Position numbers and translations under genes: made by a program. Shown piece after piece: positions 23,444-33,406 of a DNA stretch of 64,000 nucleotides. This DNA is from G963662905 sp963676415 (GTDB lineage Bacteria; Bacteroidota; Bacteroidia; Bacteroidales; WRLA01). The stretch spans positions 4,340,001 through 4,404,000 of the forward strand of contig OY781097.1 of NCBI GenBank assembly GCA_963676415.1, in the 5' to 3' direction. Numbering within the stretch: position 1 is the stretch's first letter; the number at the start of each line of letters is the position of its first letter. Below the pieces are notes generated by a model. It was given only the letters and a program-made list of their open reading frames with translations, had not been told where the DNA came from and searched no databases.

Positions 23444-24394
23444 TTAAACACCCGATGTATTCAGATTTCCCAAACTAATCGTAATCATCTTTTTCTGATT
23501 CGGGTCGTCGTCATTGTGCAACTCCTGCGTAATCTGAAGGTGAAGATTGTAGATACTTAATTCCGTTTCTTTACTTGATATTGTACCAATTTTCAAGATA
23601 TCGCTATTAATAATTCCGTCATTTCGCGAATTTTCTTTTCCAAATACAGCATCAGGATATTGTTCCAAAATGCTTTTATCATAATTCTGACTGAAATCAT
23701 AAATATTTGCAACATCATCAATGGTAATAATTTGCAAGTTCTCCACACCTTCCATATTGGTCATAAACCAGGTATGCACATTTTCATCGATCAGGCATCG
23801 GTTTAAATCATCTTTAATCAGGATTCGTGCATTATTGATGATGGCGCGGCCATAAAAATTTCCGTCGAATGTATAGATTTTATCATAAGTAATGGCATAG
23901 CGCAGATTGATGGCCCCAATGATTTTCCTCATTTTGGGATACATATGAAAGGCATTATAAACCCTTAGCACCATCGCAAAATTGGTAGCAAAAAGCAGTG
24001 AATGCAAAGGTGTATCAAAAATAAAAAATCCGCCGTCGCCCGTGCTGATAAACTGCTCATCGATATCCTTCTCGGTGTATTTCTGAAAAACAAAGGCATG
24101 ATTTTCCTTGCAAAGCTGTATCGTTTTATAAATGAACGTTTTAAACAGAAATGGAATCAGGGTCTGCTCAAAAGTCCCAAAAGAGCTGTAACGGTAAATA
24201 TCCAGTCCCAGCACCGATTTACGCATCATTTCAGGGTATCCGACATATTCTTCCAGCATGGCTTTCAGATCGTCACTTTCAGGAACAATATTGGTTTTTT
24301 CAAAAATAATCCTGCGGTCATTCTCTTTCAGAATCTGAGCAATATCCTGATAATGCAGGTTGCGTATAGGTTTTTTCATAGACTTGGGTTTCAA
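23444..24394 (-). CDS. Class III nucleotide-cyclase-like protein, orphan
   Basis: I do not recognise a named family, but the order of motifs in this 316-residue protein matches class III adenylate/guanylate cyclases. SVLGLDIYRYSSF (D65) corresponds to the first metal-binding Asp, and FISTGDGGFFIF (D120) to the GDG metal site. The sequence LRYAITYDKIYTFDGNFYGRAIINNARIL corresponds to the strand-loop-helix bearing the transition-state Asn and Arg. The Asn-Arg spacing is one residue short of the canonical NxxxR, so catalysis is uncertain. No membrane or sensor domain is attached. The first 60 residues are helical and the last 60 form an extra tail. Alone between the GH31 gene and divergent purL, it has no obvious effector partner. 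Confidence 0.6.
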   Translation of the reverse strand: MKPKSMKKPIRNLHYQDIAQILKENDRRIIFEKTNIVPESDDLKAMLEEYVGYPEMMRKSVLGLDIYRYSSFGTFEQTLIPFLFKTFIYKTIQLCKENHAFVFQKYTEKDIDEQFISTGDGGFFIFDTPLHSLLFATNFAMVLRVYNAFHMYPKMRKIIGAINLRYAITYDKIYTFDGNFYGRAIINNARILIKDDLNRCLIDENVHTWFMTNMEGVENLQIITIDDVANIYDFSQNYDKSILEQYPDAVFGKENSRNDGIINSDILKIGTISSKETELSIYNLHLQITQELHNDDDPNQKKMITISLGNLNTSGV

Positions 24395-24594
24395 TTCATT
24401 AAAACATCAAAACAAACAATTTATCAATAAAACAGGCAAAATAACGATTAAAACGAACTATTATTTCGCCGGGTTTTGCACATAATCCTGACGAAATTAG
24501 TGAAAACTTATGAAAAAGCACAGAGCATCAATGCTATTCAATTCGTATTTTTGCAGCCTCAAAGAAATATCAATTGAAATTAAATCCGTTTTCT

Positions 24595-27500
24595 ATGATT
24601 TTTTTCTTCAGGCTCCCCGATAACAAAATTATTGCTGCCGAATCGTCAAAGCAGCTCACAGCAAAGGATACCGAAAAGCTCTGCTGGCTTTTTGGCAATG
24701 CAGAAATCATTGATAATCAGAAAATTTCCGGCTGGTTTTGCGGGCCACGTCGCGAAATGATCACGCCTTGGAGCACCAATGCTGTGGAAATCACTCAAAA
24801 CATGGGCATTGAAGGCATCATCCGCATTGAGGAATTCGAAGCGCAGGAAAATGCCGGTTTCGCTTTCGATCCAATGCTCAAGGCGGCATGGAATGGACTG
24901 GACCAGAACATTTTCCGCATTGATATTGAGCCGGAAAAAATCAAGGAAATCGACGATATTGATGCCTACAACCAAAGTGAAGGGCTGGCACTCAGTCCGG
25001 AAGAGGTTGATTACCTTAAAGGGCTCAGCAAAAAACTCGACCGGAAACTCACCGACAGCGAAGTTTATGGCTTTGCACAGGTGAATTCAGAGCATTGCCG
25101 CCATAAAATTTTCAACGGCATTTTCACCATCAACGGAGAAGAAAAAAAGGAGAGCCTGTTTGCCTTGATCAAAAAGACGTCGAAAACCAATCCCAATTTT
25201 CTGGTGTCCGCTTATCGCGATAATGTGGCCTTCATCCTGGGCCCCGGCATTCGTCAATTTGCACCGAAACGCCAGGATAAGGCCGATTTCTTCGAACTGA
25301 AACCGCTCGAATCCATCATCTCACTAAAAGCAGAAACGCATAATTTTCCAACTACTGTTGAGCCTTTCAACGGTGCCAGCACAGGAACCGGCGGTGAAAT
25401 CCGCGACCGTATGGCCGGAGGGAAAGGCAGCCTGCCGCTTGCAGGAACAGCGGTGTATATGTGCAGTTATCCGCGCAATGACACAGGCCGCGACTGGGAA
25501 AAACAAATCCCTGAACGTCAGTGGCTTTATCAAACACCGGAGCAAATCCTCATCAAAGCATCCAATGGCGCCAGCGATTTTGGAAATAAATTCGGACAAC
25601 CACTGGTTTGTGGATCGCTCCTCACTTTTGAGCATGAAGAAGACGACAAAAAGCACGGATTTGACAAAGTAATCATGCTGGCTGGCGGTATTGGCTATGG
25701 GAAAAAATCGGAAAGCCATAAGGATGTGCCCGAAGAAGGCGATATCATTGTGCTGCTGGGCGGTGACAACTACCGCATTGGCATGGGTGGTGGCGCTGTG
25801 TCATCGGTTGCAACCGGTGAATTTGGCCAAAGCATCGAGCTGAATGCCGTGCAGCGTGCCAATCCGGAAATGCAGAAAAGGGTTTATAACGCCATCCGCG
25901 CGATGAGCGAAATGGACATCAACCCACTGGTTTCCATCCATGATCACGGAGCGGGCGGACATCTCAACTGCCTCTCGGAACTGGTGGAAGAAACCGGAGG
26001 AAAAATTGATATCAGCAAACTGCCGGTAGGCGATCCTACACTCTCGGCCAAGGAAATCATTGGAAATGAATCGCAGGAGCGTATGGGGATGGTCATCCGG
26101 CCCGAAAAACGTGATATCCTGAAAAAAACCGCCGAACGTGAACGCTCACCTTATTATGAAGTAGGTGAAGTTACCGGCGACAAACGTTTTTCATTTACCG
26201 ACAAAGAAGGCAAAAAACCCATCGACCTCGACCTGATGGATTTCTTCGGCAATCCACCACGCACTTTACTCTACGACCAAGACCACAGCGCCGGTTTTGC
26301 AGCCGTTGAAAATAAAAACAGTTTCACCGAAACACTGAAACAGGTGCTGCGCCTTGAAGCTGTTGCCTGTAAGGACTGGCTCACCAATAAAGTGGACCGT
26401 TCTGTAACAGGACGTATCGCCATGCAGCAATGTGCCGGTCCCTTGCAACTTCCTTTAAACAATCTCGGTGTTGTTGCTTTGGATTATGATGGCGAAAAAG
26501 GTATTGCTACCTCCATTGGCCACGCGCCGGTTGCCGGGCTCAAAGATCCGGAAAAAGCCAGCCGCCTCTCCATTGCAGAAGCATTGACCAACATCATTTG
26601 GGCGCCACTGACCCACGGGCTCAAAGGCGTTTCGCTCAGTGCCAACTGGATGTGGCCTGCAAAAAATGATGGCGAAAACGCCCGGCTTTACCGTGCTGTA
26701 GAAGCGGTGAGTGAGTACGCATGCGCACTCGGCATCAACATCCCAACCGGAAAAGACAGCCTTTCGATGACACAGAAATATCCGAACGGCGATGTGGTTT
26801 ATTCACCCGGAACTGTGATTATATCGGGTGTCGCGGAAGTAAGCGACATCAAAAAAGCAGTCAGTCCGGTCATTGACGCAACAAAAGGAGGACAAATTGT
26901 TTACCTGCCATTCTCTGATATGCAGTTTGCCACTGCCGGAAGCAGCTATGCACAGGTTTGCAATAAAATCGGCAGCCAGGCTCCCGATGGGATGGATGCT
27001 GAAACTTTTGCCAAAAACTTTGCTGCCATTCAGGAACTCATTGCAAATGAAGAAGTTTACGCCGGTCATGATATTGGATCCGGTGGTCTGATAACCAGCC
27101 TCCTGGAGATGTGTTTTGCAAGCAATAATACCGCAATGGACATCCAGCTGGACAAGCTGAGCCGGAAAGATATAAACGATATCCTTTTCAGTGAGCAACC
27201 GGGCATTATGCTCCAAATCAGCGAGAATGGCGTAAAATCATTGGATAAAAAAGGCATCGCTTATCACACAATCGGAAGCCCGAAAGAAGGTTCTGATCTT
27301 ATTATTACATCTAAAGGCGATATAACAGCGCTCAATATTGCGGAATACCGCGACATTTGGTATCGTTCATCGGCTATGCTCGATAAAAAGCAAAGCGGTG
27401 AAGAAAAAGCCCTGGAGCGCTACGAAAATTATAAAAATCAGGCATTAGAATTCCGCTTCCCCGAAGGTTTTGAAGGCAAAGGCGTTTATGATGAAAGCCA

Positions 27501-28257
27501 GGAACGCAAATCCAAAGCCGCCATCATCCGCGAAAAAGGCGTAAACGGCGACCGTGAAATGGCCTACAGCCTTTATGCATCCGGATTTGATGTAAAAGAC
27601 ATCCATATGACCGACCTTATCAGCGGTATGGAAACACTGGAAGATGTACAGATGATTGTGTTTGTTGGTGGCTTCTCCAATAGCGATGTATTGGGGTCGG
27701 CCAAAGGATGGGCCGGTGCATTCCGTTATAACGAAAAAGCCCGCAAAAGCCTGGAAGCTTTTTATGCCCGTCCCGACACGCTCAGCCTGGGAATTTGTAA
27801 TGGCTGCCAGTTGATGGTAGAACTGGGCCTGATCAAAGCCAATCAAAACGGTGAAGCCAAAATGCTGCACAACGAATCCGGTAAATTTGAATCGGCATTC
27901 CTGAATGTGGATATCCTGGAAAACCAAAGTGTAATGCTCCGCAAGCTAGCCGGCAGCAAACTGGGTGTTTGGGTTGCGCATGGAGAAGGTAAATACGAAC
28001 TTCCCGGCGGTGAAGACAATTGGAGTATTGCTGTAAAATACAGTCATGCAGGCTATCCGGGCAATCCGAATGGCAGCAACTACAATACCGCCGCAATTTG
28101 CAGTGCAGATGGCCGCCACCTCGCGATGATGCCCCACTTGGAACGCGCTGTTTTCCCATGGCAATGGGCGCATTATCCGGCAGGGCGTAAGGATGTGACA
28201 AGTCCGTGGTTGACAGCTTTTGAGGAGGCCAGGGAGTGGATTTTGAGCAAAAAATAG
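24595..28257 (+). CDS. purL: Phosphoribosylformylglycinamidine synthase (single-chain PurL)
   Basis: PurL converts FGAR and glutamine to FGAM in purine synthesis. The 1220-residue single chain has the PurS-like N-terminus (MIFFFRLPDNKII), a linker, and tandem AIR-synthase-type halves (SEHCRHKIFNG, THNFPTTVEPFNGASTGTGGEIRD, SIHDHGAGG, PTGKDSLSM). A C-terminal glutamine amidotransferase carries the nucleophile Cys in LGICNGCQLMVELG and the His-Glu pair near HLAMMPHLERAVFPWQW. An in-frame TTG lies 21 bases upstream, but the ATG at 24595 matches the family start. TATTTTTG (24546-24553) is a likely -7 promoter element. Confidence 0.97.
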   Translation: MIFFFRLPDNKIIAAESSKQLTAKDTEKLCWLFGNAEIIDNQKISGWFCGPRREMITPWSTNAVEITQNMGIEGIIRIEEFEAQENAGFAFDPMLKAAWNGLDQNIFRIDIEPEKIKEIDDIDAYNQSEGLALSPEEVDYLKGLSKKLDRKLTDSEVYGFAQVNSEHCRHKIFNGIFTINGEEKKESLFALIKKTSKTNPNFLVSAYRDNVAFILGPGIRQFAPKRQDKADFFELKPLESIISLKAETHNFPTTVEPFNGASTGTGGEIRDRMAGGKGSLPLAGTAVYMCSYPRNDTGRDWEKQIPERQWLYQTPEQILIKASNGASDFGNKFGQPLVCGSLLTFEHEEDDKKHGFDKVIMLAGGIGYGKKSESHKDVPEEGDIIVLLGGDNYRIGMGGGAVSSVATGEFGQSIELNAVQRANPEMQKRVYNAIRAMSEMDINPLVSIHDHGAGGHLNCLSELVEETGGKIDISKLPVGDPTLSAKEIIGNESQERMGMVIRPEKRDILKKTAERERSPYYEVGEVTGDKRFSFTDKEGKKPIDLDLMDFFGNPPRTLLYDQDHSAGFAAVENKNSFTETLKQVLRLEAVACKDWLTNKVDRSVTGRIAMQQCAGPLQLPLNNLGVVALDYDGEKGIATSIGHAPVAGLKDPEKASRLSIAEALTNIIWAPLTHGLKGVSLSANWMWPAKNDGENARLYRAVEAVSEYACALGINIPTGKDSLSMTQKYPNGDVVYSPGTVIISGVAEVSDIKKAVSPVIDATKGGQIVYLPFSDMQFATAGSSYAQVCNKIGSQAPDGMDAETFAKNFAAIQELIANEEVYAGHDIGSGGLITSLLEMCFASNNTAMDIQLDKLSRKDINDILFSEQPGIMLQISENGVKSLDKKGIAYHTIGSPKEGSDLIITSKGDITALNIAEYRDIWYRSSAMLDKKQSGEEKALERYENYKNQALEFRFPEGFEGKGVYDESQERKSKAAIIREKGVNGDREMAYSLYASGFDVKDIHMTDLISGMETLEDVQMIVFVGGFSNSDVLGSAKGWAGAFRYNEKARKSLEAFYARPDTLSLGICNGCQLMVELGLIKANQNGEAKMLHNESGKFESAFLNVDILENQSVMLRKLAGSKLGVWVAHGEGKYELPGGEDNWSIAVKYSHAGYPGNPNGSNYNTAAICSADGRHLAMMPHLERAVFPWQWAHYPAGRKDVTSPWLTAFEEAREWILSKK

Positions 28258-28332
28258 TTTTGTTGGGCATTTTAACCCAAAAAAAATACCTGGTGATAAA
28301 AAGATTGCACAGTTGACAATAAGGCTATGCAC

Positions 28333-28363
28333 TTGATTACCACCTTAAGAACGAATATCTTTG
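28333..28363 (+). promoter_or_regulatory. Promoter of deoD
   Basis: TTG at 28333-28335 and TATCTTTG at 28356-28363 are separated by 20 bases, matching the Bacteroidota -33/-7 consensus TTG...TAnnTTTG. The box ends 79 bases before the deoD ATG. Confidence 0.7.
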
Positions 28364-28442
28364 GGAGATGTCGCTGCATTGAAATCTGACTTAAAATACA
28401 AAGCAGTTTTTGTATTATTTTTAAAGACAAAAAATCACAATT

Positions 28443-29147
28443 ATGAGTGTACACATAGAAGCAAAAGAAGGACAAATAGCAGAAACCGTTCTTCTGCCCG
28501 GTGATCCGCTGCGAGCGAAATTTATTGCAGACAATCTGCTGGAAGATGCGGTTTGCTACAATCAGGTACGGAATATGCTGGGCTTTACCGGCACCTACAA
28601 AGGGAAACGTGTTTCTGTGCAGGGAACCGGCATGGGTGTTCCTTCCATTTCGATTTATGTGCAGGAACTGATCGAAAGCTATAATTGCCAGAACCTGATC
28701 CGCATTGGCACCTGCGGAGCTATACGCGAGGATGTGGCCTTACGTGATGTAGTCCTGGCGATGGCAGCATCCACCGACAATAACCAAAACCTATTGAAAT
28801 TTGGTGGCATGAGCTATGCGCCCCACGCAAATTTTGAACTGCTCCGCAAAGCATGGGAAGTCACCAAAAACAAAGGACTGAACGTGCAGGTAGGCAATAT
28901 CCTGACTTCCGATACTTTTTACCATGAAGATATGGAAGCCGCCTACCGAGAATGGAAAAAGCACGGCATACTGGCAGTGGAAATGGAAAGCTCAGCACTT
29001 TATACACTGGCAGCACGTTTTGGACGCAAAGCCCTGACCATTTTAACCGTAAGCGACCATATTGTCCTGGAACAACGCACCAGCGCAGAAGAACGCCAAA
29101 CGGCTTTTGGCCAGATGATTGAAATTGCATTGGAAGCGGTTTCATAA
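28443..29147 (+). CDS. deoD: Purine-nucleoside phosphorylase, DeoD type
   Basis: DeoD phosphorolyses purine (deoxy)nucleosides to free base and (deoxy)ribose-1-phosphate in salvage. The 234-residue protein has the hexameric-type motifs: PGDPLRAKFIA, the phosphate-binding QGTGMGVPSISIY and LIRIGTCGAI, then AVEMESSALYTLAARFG and LTVSDHIV with the catalytic Asp. The length is typical. It has its own promoter after purL and a strong terminator, so it is a single-gene unit despite the functional link to purine synthesis. Confidence 0.96.
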   Translation: MSVHIEAKEGQIAETVLLPGDPLRAKFIADNLLEDAVCYNQVRNMLGFTGTYKGKRVSVQGTGMGVPSISIYVQELIESYNCQNLIRIGTCGAIREDVALRDVVLAMAASTDNNQNLLKFGGMSYAPHANFELLRKAWEVTKNKGLNVQVGNILTSDTFYHEDMEAAYREWKKHGILAVEMESSALYTLAARFGRKALTILTVSDHIVLEQRTSAEERQTAFGQMIEIALEAVS

Positions 29148-29148
29148 A

Positions 29149-29189
29149 AAAAACGTTGGGGCGCGATGCATCGTGCCCCAACGTTTTTT
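29149..29189. terminator. Bidirectional terminator between deoD and the lipoprotein operon
   Basis: AAAACGTTGGGGC (29149-29161) pairs perfectly over 13 bases with 29175-29187, with a small CGATGCATCG palindrome in the loop. It has A- and T-runs on both ends, so it serves both convergent transcripts. Confidence 0.92.
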
Positions 29190-29216
29190 CAAACATCTGA
29201 TCGTATATTGCAAGCT

Positions 29217-30413
29217 TCATTCTTTGCTGGTCCAAACCGAAATATCTTCTTCAATCCAGGGCGAAGAATAATCTCCCAAATATGCCCTTATACGGTAATA
29301 ATATGTATTGGGGGTTGAAATATCCAAACATGAATCATGAAATGAACTTTCATCTTTTGCAGCAAAATAATATTTTTCCAGCCATGGCTCATTGTTTTTT
29401 CTGCGATCTATTCTAAAACCATCAATATCAGTCCAAAGATGTTTCCAGCTTAAATCCGCGCTATCTCCTCCACTATAATCAATACTAAAATACTCAACTT
29501 CATATATCTTTGAACTTACATTAAGCTCATCATAATCAGATCTTTCCTCCCCCAGTACGGCACATACCCGATAATCAATTACTGTATCAAGCGGAAAAAG
29601 AGTATCCTCAAAAAACTCCTCCTTTGTCCGGCACAGCTCATCCCAGTTTGATTCACCGGTGATTTTTCGTTCCAAAACAAAACAATCCTCCCCTACGCTT
29701 TTATCCTTCCAGTCAAGACGTAACACATTAGCATTAAACCTCCTGGTCATCAGATATTGTGGTGCACGCAAAACGCGGGAAGATTTGATAATTGCAGGAA
29801 TGGACTTTAGGCCATCATTACAGGCTGTAAATCTATACTCAACGCCAATATTTCTATATAAGTCATCTTCCAGCTCCAGTACATCTGGCGGCAATATTTT
29901 ATAATTCATGACCCACTCACTGTTCCCTAAATTCCGATCAATAACCACACTGTCAATCTGGTACACAGGTTTATCCCAGCTTAAAACTGCCACCGATCCG
30001 TTTATACTGCAATTGATATTTTGTGGACAAAAATATATCTTACTATTAACATCAAGGTATGCAGAAGCTTTTCCCGGAAGGGTGGCGCAGATACGATAAG
30101 TATATATTTGGTCATCAATCGGAATAATTGTAGTATCTCTCCATTCGCGGGAGGTAGGAGGCAGAACTGCAAAAGGAGAAACCCATTCTTCTGCTCCGGC
30201 TTTACGGTCGATTTGAAATCCATCCAGTCTGTCAAAATCCGCAGTCCATTCCAATAATCGGCTCGTCAGCGTTGAATCCGAGATTTGAAAGCTTTGTGGT
30301 GCCCAGCCATCATCTCCCAACCGGGTGTTATCATCCCAGGGATTATCCCACTCGCGCTGGCAGGAGAGTAAAAATGCCATTAAAACTATGATAAATATTT
30401 GAATTCGTTTCAT
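29217..30413 (-). CDS. Tandem lipoprotein 6: four fibronectin-like modules, no FISUMP
   Basis: The last gene of the operon encodes 398 residues. The lipobox is LLSC with Cys18, and the mature protein starts CQREWDNPWDD, then WAPQSF. Four modules follow, each with a W-x(10-15)-[DE]-[GS]-[FV] core and an R-[KN]-x(4)-W segment (for example DGFQIDRKAGAEEW and DGFRIDRRKNNEPW), ending in YRICA or YRIRA. The second module is degenerate and starts with an NCSINGSVAVLSW strand. The chain ends right after module four, without the cysteine-rich FISUMP found in four sister genes. It starts 10 bases after the previous stop. I infer an outer-membrane-anchored binding or scaffold protein; no enzyme motif is visible. 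Confidence 0.75.
   Translation of the reverse strand: MKRIQIFIIVLMAFLLSCQREWDNPWDDNTRLGDDGWAPQSFQISDSTLTSRLLEWTADFDRLDGFQIDRKAGAEEWVSPFAVLPPTSREWRDTTIIPIDDQIYTYRICATLPGKASAYLDVNSKIYFCPQNINCSINGSVAVLSWDKPVYQIDSVVIDRNLGNSEWVMNYKILPPDVLELEDDLYRNIGVEYRFTACNDGLKSIPAIIKSSRVLRAPQYLMTRRFNANVLRLDWKDKSVGEDCFVLERKITGESNWDELCRTKEEFFEDTLFPLDTVIDYRVCAVLGEERSDYDELNVSSKIYEVEYFSIDYSGGDSADLSWKHLWTDIDGFRIDRRKNNEPWLEKYYFAAKDESSFHDSCLDISTPNTYYYRIRAYLGDYSSPWIEEDISVWTSKE
30343..30365. repeat. Exact 23-base repeat in the lipobox region (copy 1)
   Basis: This segment, covering the codons around the lipobox Cys and REWDN, is identical to 33326-33348. Outside it the two genes diverge in DNA sequence. Confidence 0.8.
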
Positions 30414-30423
30414 CTTTTTAATT

Positions 30424-33402
30424 TTAATGCCTGATGCAGCGAACGGAATAGCCTAGCTGCTTCACGGTTTTAACTCGCAAAACAGCGCCAAAGTCTCTAA
30501 TTTCATAGGCACACGTTTTATCCAAATACATACTAGATGACCAAAAATTCGTTTGATATCTAAGACCATAGAAGGAGTTACTTTCACTTAAAATTCCGGC
30601 TCCGCGAGCAGAAAAACCACTTTGATTATTTCCACCGCCATCCGACCAGTAATAGGTGTCTCTCAGGTTAGTTGTAGCAGCGGTAGTACCACCAACATAT
30701 GCGAGCAATTCTTCCCATTCTGATTCTGAAGGTATATGCCAGCCTTGCGGACAAATACCCTGAGCTCCTTCATCGGAAGAATAATTCATCATTTCATCCC
30801 AGCTATAGAGTGCTCCATAAGTTTCGCAATTATCAATATTATTATCATAGCAATATCGCTCCACTTCTCCATCATTTGAAAAAACCCAATGTGATGCTTT
30901 AAATCTCCCCATATTAAGGTTCTCCTTCATCCAGCATTGATCCCCAATCAAAACAGTTTCGTAATCATTTCCCTCATCATCTGTCATTACTGCGGGGCAA
31001 GCTATCTCTGTTTTAAAAACAAATTCAGAACCATAGCCAACAGCAGACGGATTTGCCGCATAGGCACGCACATAATAAGTTGTATTGGGTTCCAATCCGT
31101 TCATCAGGCTTTCAAAAGAATCGGATTCTATACCCTCGCTGGTGTGGTCATCATTGATATCCGGATTATGCTCCGTGCTCCAACAAACACCACAGGACAT
31201 AATTTCAAAGCCTCCATTATCAATAATACTACCTCCACAACAGGCTCTGCTTGAACTGATATTAAAAGGCATTAGGGTATTTACAGTCGGCTTGCCGGCC
31301 TGTAGTGTAAAAAAAACTTTCTCCTCCCCATAATCAATATCCACTGCATTAATAGCATAGGCACGCACATAATATTTCGTGTCAGGCAGCAAATCATTGA
31401 GTTGACTTTCAAACTCTCCCAGTCCCTCTCCTTCAAAAGTATGGTTCTCATGAAAAGCGGGTGCCCCTGTCTGATTCCAGCAAACGCCACGATGAGTCAC
31501 CGGAACACCCCCGTCTGTAATTACCATTCCTTCGCAAAGGGCAGAAGATATTCCAATATCTTTTACTTCTCCGGTACTTACTTCCGGAACCTGACCTACG
31601 GGTGTACTGAAGGAATAATTGCTACTGTAGTCAATACCGGCAGCATTTTTCGCCCAAGACCTGAAATTATAAACGGCATCCTGTTCAAGCCCGTTTATTT
31701 CTGCAGAGAATTCACCTGTCCCACTACCCACTAAAATGTTATCGTCCTCAATGCTTGGGTAATCTCCTTTTTTCCAACAGAACCCCCTTTCTGTTACTGG
31801 TGTATCACCACTACTTACCACATTGCCGTGGAGAACAGCAGTAGTTGCCGTAATATTCGTAGCATCTGAGGCTGCTGCAGATGGCTTATTTCCAATAAGC
31901 GTTTTAAAGCTTCTTTCATTCCCATAGACCGTATCACTCCCTTTAATAATATATGCACGCACATAATAAACCTGCTGCACTTTCAGTCCTGTCATTTCAC
32001 TGACATAGACCCCATCGCCGCTTCCATCATCTGTAAAATAATCATTTAACTCAGGCTGCGAGAGGGTATCCCAACAAATACCACGCTGATCAATTTCTTC
32101 ATGAGATTCCATTATCTCACCACCACTTTTCGCATAATTGGCACCTATTTCAGTGATTTCCCGAGTAATCAATGACGACAGCACCAAATCTTTTTGAGCC
32201 TTGGCCGACTGATAATGCAAACTGTATGCGTAGAGCCTGTAAGAATAAATATTTGCAGAGTAATCAAGCCCTTTATCAATATAAAAACTTTGTCCCGGAT
32301 CCTCAAGAACCGCATACTCTTCTTGCCAACTGTCATCGTTTACCTTACGGTCAATTTTAAAACCGTCAATATCTTTATCCGGAAAATCCCAGTCCAGAAC
32401 TGCTTCATCTGTGCCCGATGGGGATATATTAAGCACAGGCCCGGCCATGCCGGAATAAAAACCAAATTCATTTCCATGGCTGTTTAGTTGTTCTGCTTTA
32501 ACTATAAAACGATAGACAATGCTTTTATCCGAATCGAAAGAATCGTCAATAAAGCTACCATCATCCATTTTTAATTTTGCAACGTTCTCATAAGATAAAG
32601 CTTCCACCTTCCTCTGCAAAACAATGTCGTGATTATAGGTTGATGGGTTTTCCCATGTAATTTCTACCCTTTGATCATCCATCCGCCGAATAAAACACTT
32701 ATCCGGAGTACTAAGGCCCGATTCTTTTTTAAAATTACATCCTTCGGATAATACATTCCCTTTGAAAGCGCGAATAATGTAATGGACATAAAATCTATCA
32801 GTTGTTTTCATATTAAATACAGAATCAGTATAAGCAGTATCAACTGCCGGGACAGTAGCAATTAGTTTTGGTTTCACCACAGTGGTATCAATTTGATCAC
32901 TATCAGCCAGTGCACGATATATTTTGAACCCTTCAATGCCATCCGGACTGTCGAATGTCCAAAAAAAACGGAATATATTGGGCGAAAGTGAGTATATATT
33001 GCTAAATTGAGGTTTTGGACGTTTTAAATAATTTTTCGCTTCATAATAATCTGATAACAAATGAGCTGCCATAGCGTAGATCCGATAAGTATATGTAGCG
33101 CTTTCCAGTGCATCAACTTCCTGTATCCAGCTTCTGCTTTCTCCGGGTAATAAGGCAATATTTTCAAAGTTTTCCCCATCTTCTGATATATCGACACGAA
33201 AGCCACTTACATCTTCATCATGTTGTGTCCAGGTTATCTCGAGTTTGTCGAAGGATATCATACCAAATTGCAAATTAGAAGGAGCCCATTCAGAAGGAGG
33301 CATCTCCCCTTTATGATCCCATTTGTTATCCCACTCGCGCTGGCAGGAAAGAACTGCAATCACAAATAAAAGTACAGTCAAAACAACAAAACCTTTATTC
33401 AT
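30424..33402 (-). CDS. Tandem lipoprotein 5: four fibronectin-like modules, four RGxCW modules and a FISUMP domain
   Basis: The largest member has 992 residues. MNKGFVVLTVLLFVIAVLSC is the signal peptide with lipobox, followed by CQREWDNKWDHK and EWAPSNL. Four fibronectin-like modules fill about residues 35-425. Residues about 430-800 hold four modules of a different type, each with RG[IFV]CW or CGVCW and a late YYVRAYA-like strand followed by YG or YS. FISUMP runs from about 802 to the end: CWMKENL, CETYGALYSW, ICPQGWHIP and terminal SVRCIRH. Only this copy has the RGxCW block. The frame extends 75 bases further upstream, but the ATG at 33402 directly precedes the signal peptide and leaves a four-base gap to the preceding gene. 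Confidence 0.82.
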   Translation of the reverse strand: MNKGFVVLTVLLFVIAVLSCQREWDNKWDHKGEMPPSEWAPSNLQFGMISFDKLEITWTQHDEDVSGFRVDISEDGENFENIALLPGESRSWIQEVDALESATYTYRIYAMAAHLLSDYYEAKNYLKRPKPQFSNIYSLSPNIFRFFWTFDSPDGIEGFKIYRALADSDQIDTTVVKPKLIATVPAVDTAYTDSVFNMKTTDRFYVHYIIRAFKGNVLSEGCNFKKESGLSTPDKCFIRRMDDQRVEITWENPSTYNHDIVLQRKVEALSYENVAKLKMDDGSFIDDSFDSDKSIVYRFIVKAEQLNSHGNEFGFYSGMAGPVLNISPSGTDEAVLDWDFPDKDIDGFKIDRKVNDDSWQEEYAVLEDPGQSFYIDKGLDYSANIYSYRLYAYSLHYQSAKAQKDLVLSSLITREITEIGANYAKSGGEIMESHEEIDQRGICWDTLSQPELNDYFTDDGSGDGVYVSEMTGLKVQQVYYVRAYIIKGSDTVYGNERSFKTLIGNKPSAAASDATNITATTAVLHGNVVSSGDTPVTERGFCWKKGDYPSIEDDNILVGSGTGEFSAEINGLEQDAVYNFRSWAKNAAGIDYSSNYSFSTPVGQVPEVSTGEVKDIGISSALCEGMVITDGGVPVTHRGVCWNQTGAPAFHENHTFEGEGLGEFESQLNDLLPDTKYYVRAYAINAVDIDYGEEKVFFTLQAGKPTVNTLMPFNISSSRACCGGSIIDNGGFEIMSCGVCWSTEHNPDINDDHTSEGIESDSFESLMNGLEPNTTYYVRAYAANPSAVGYGSEFVFKTEIACPAVMTDDEGNDYETVLIGDQCWMKENLNMGRFKASHWVFSNDGEVERYCYDNNIDNCETYGALYSWDEMMNYSSDEGAQGICPQGWHIPSESEWEELLAYVGGTTAATTNLRDTYYWSDGGGNNQSGFSARGAGILSESNSFYGLRYQTNFWSSSMYLDKTCAYEIRDFGAVLRVKTVKQLGYSVRCIRH
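33326..33348. repeat. Exact 23-base repeat in the lipobox region (copy 2)
   Basis: Identical to 30343-30365; both encode the residues around the lipid-modified Cys of two sister lipoproteins. Confidence 0.8.
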
Positions 33403-33406
33403 AGGA

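Noticed and set aside
23444..24394. Pycsar anti-phage cyclase
   Set aside because: No transmembrane or TIR effector is adjacent and the neighbours are metabolic genes; only a cyclase-like fold is supported.
28258..28290. TTGGG/CCCAA pair after purL as a terminator
   Set aside because: The stem has only five pairs and is followed by A rather than T on the purL strand.
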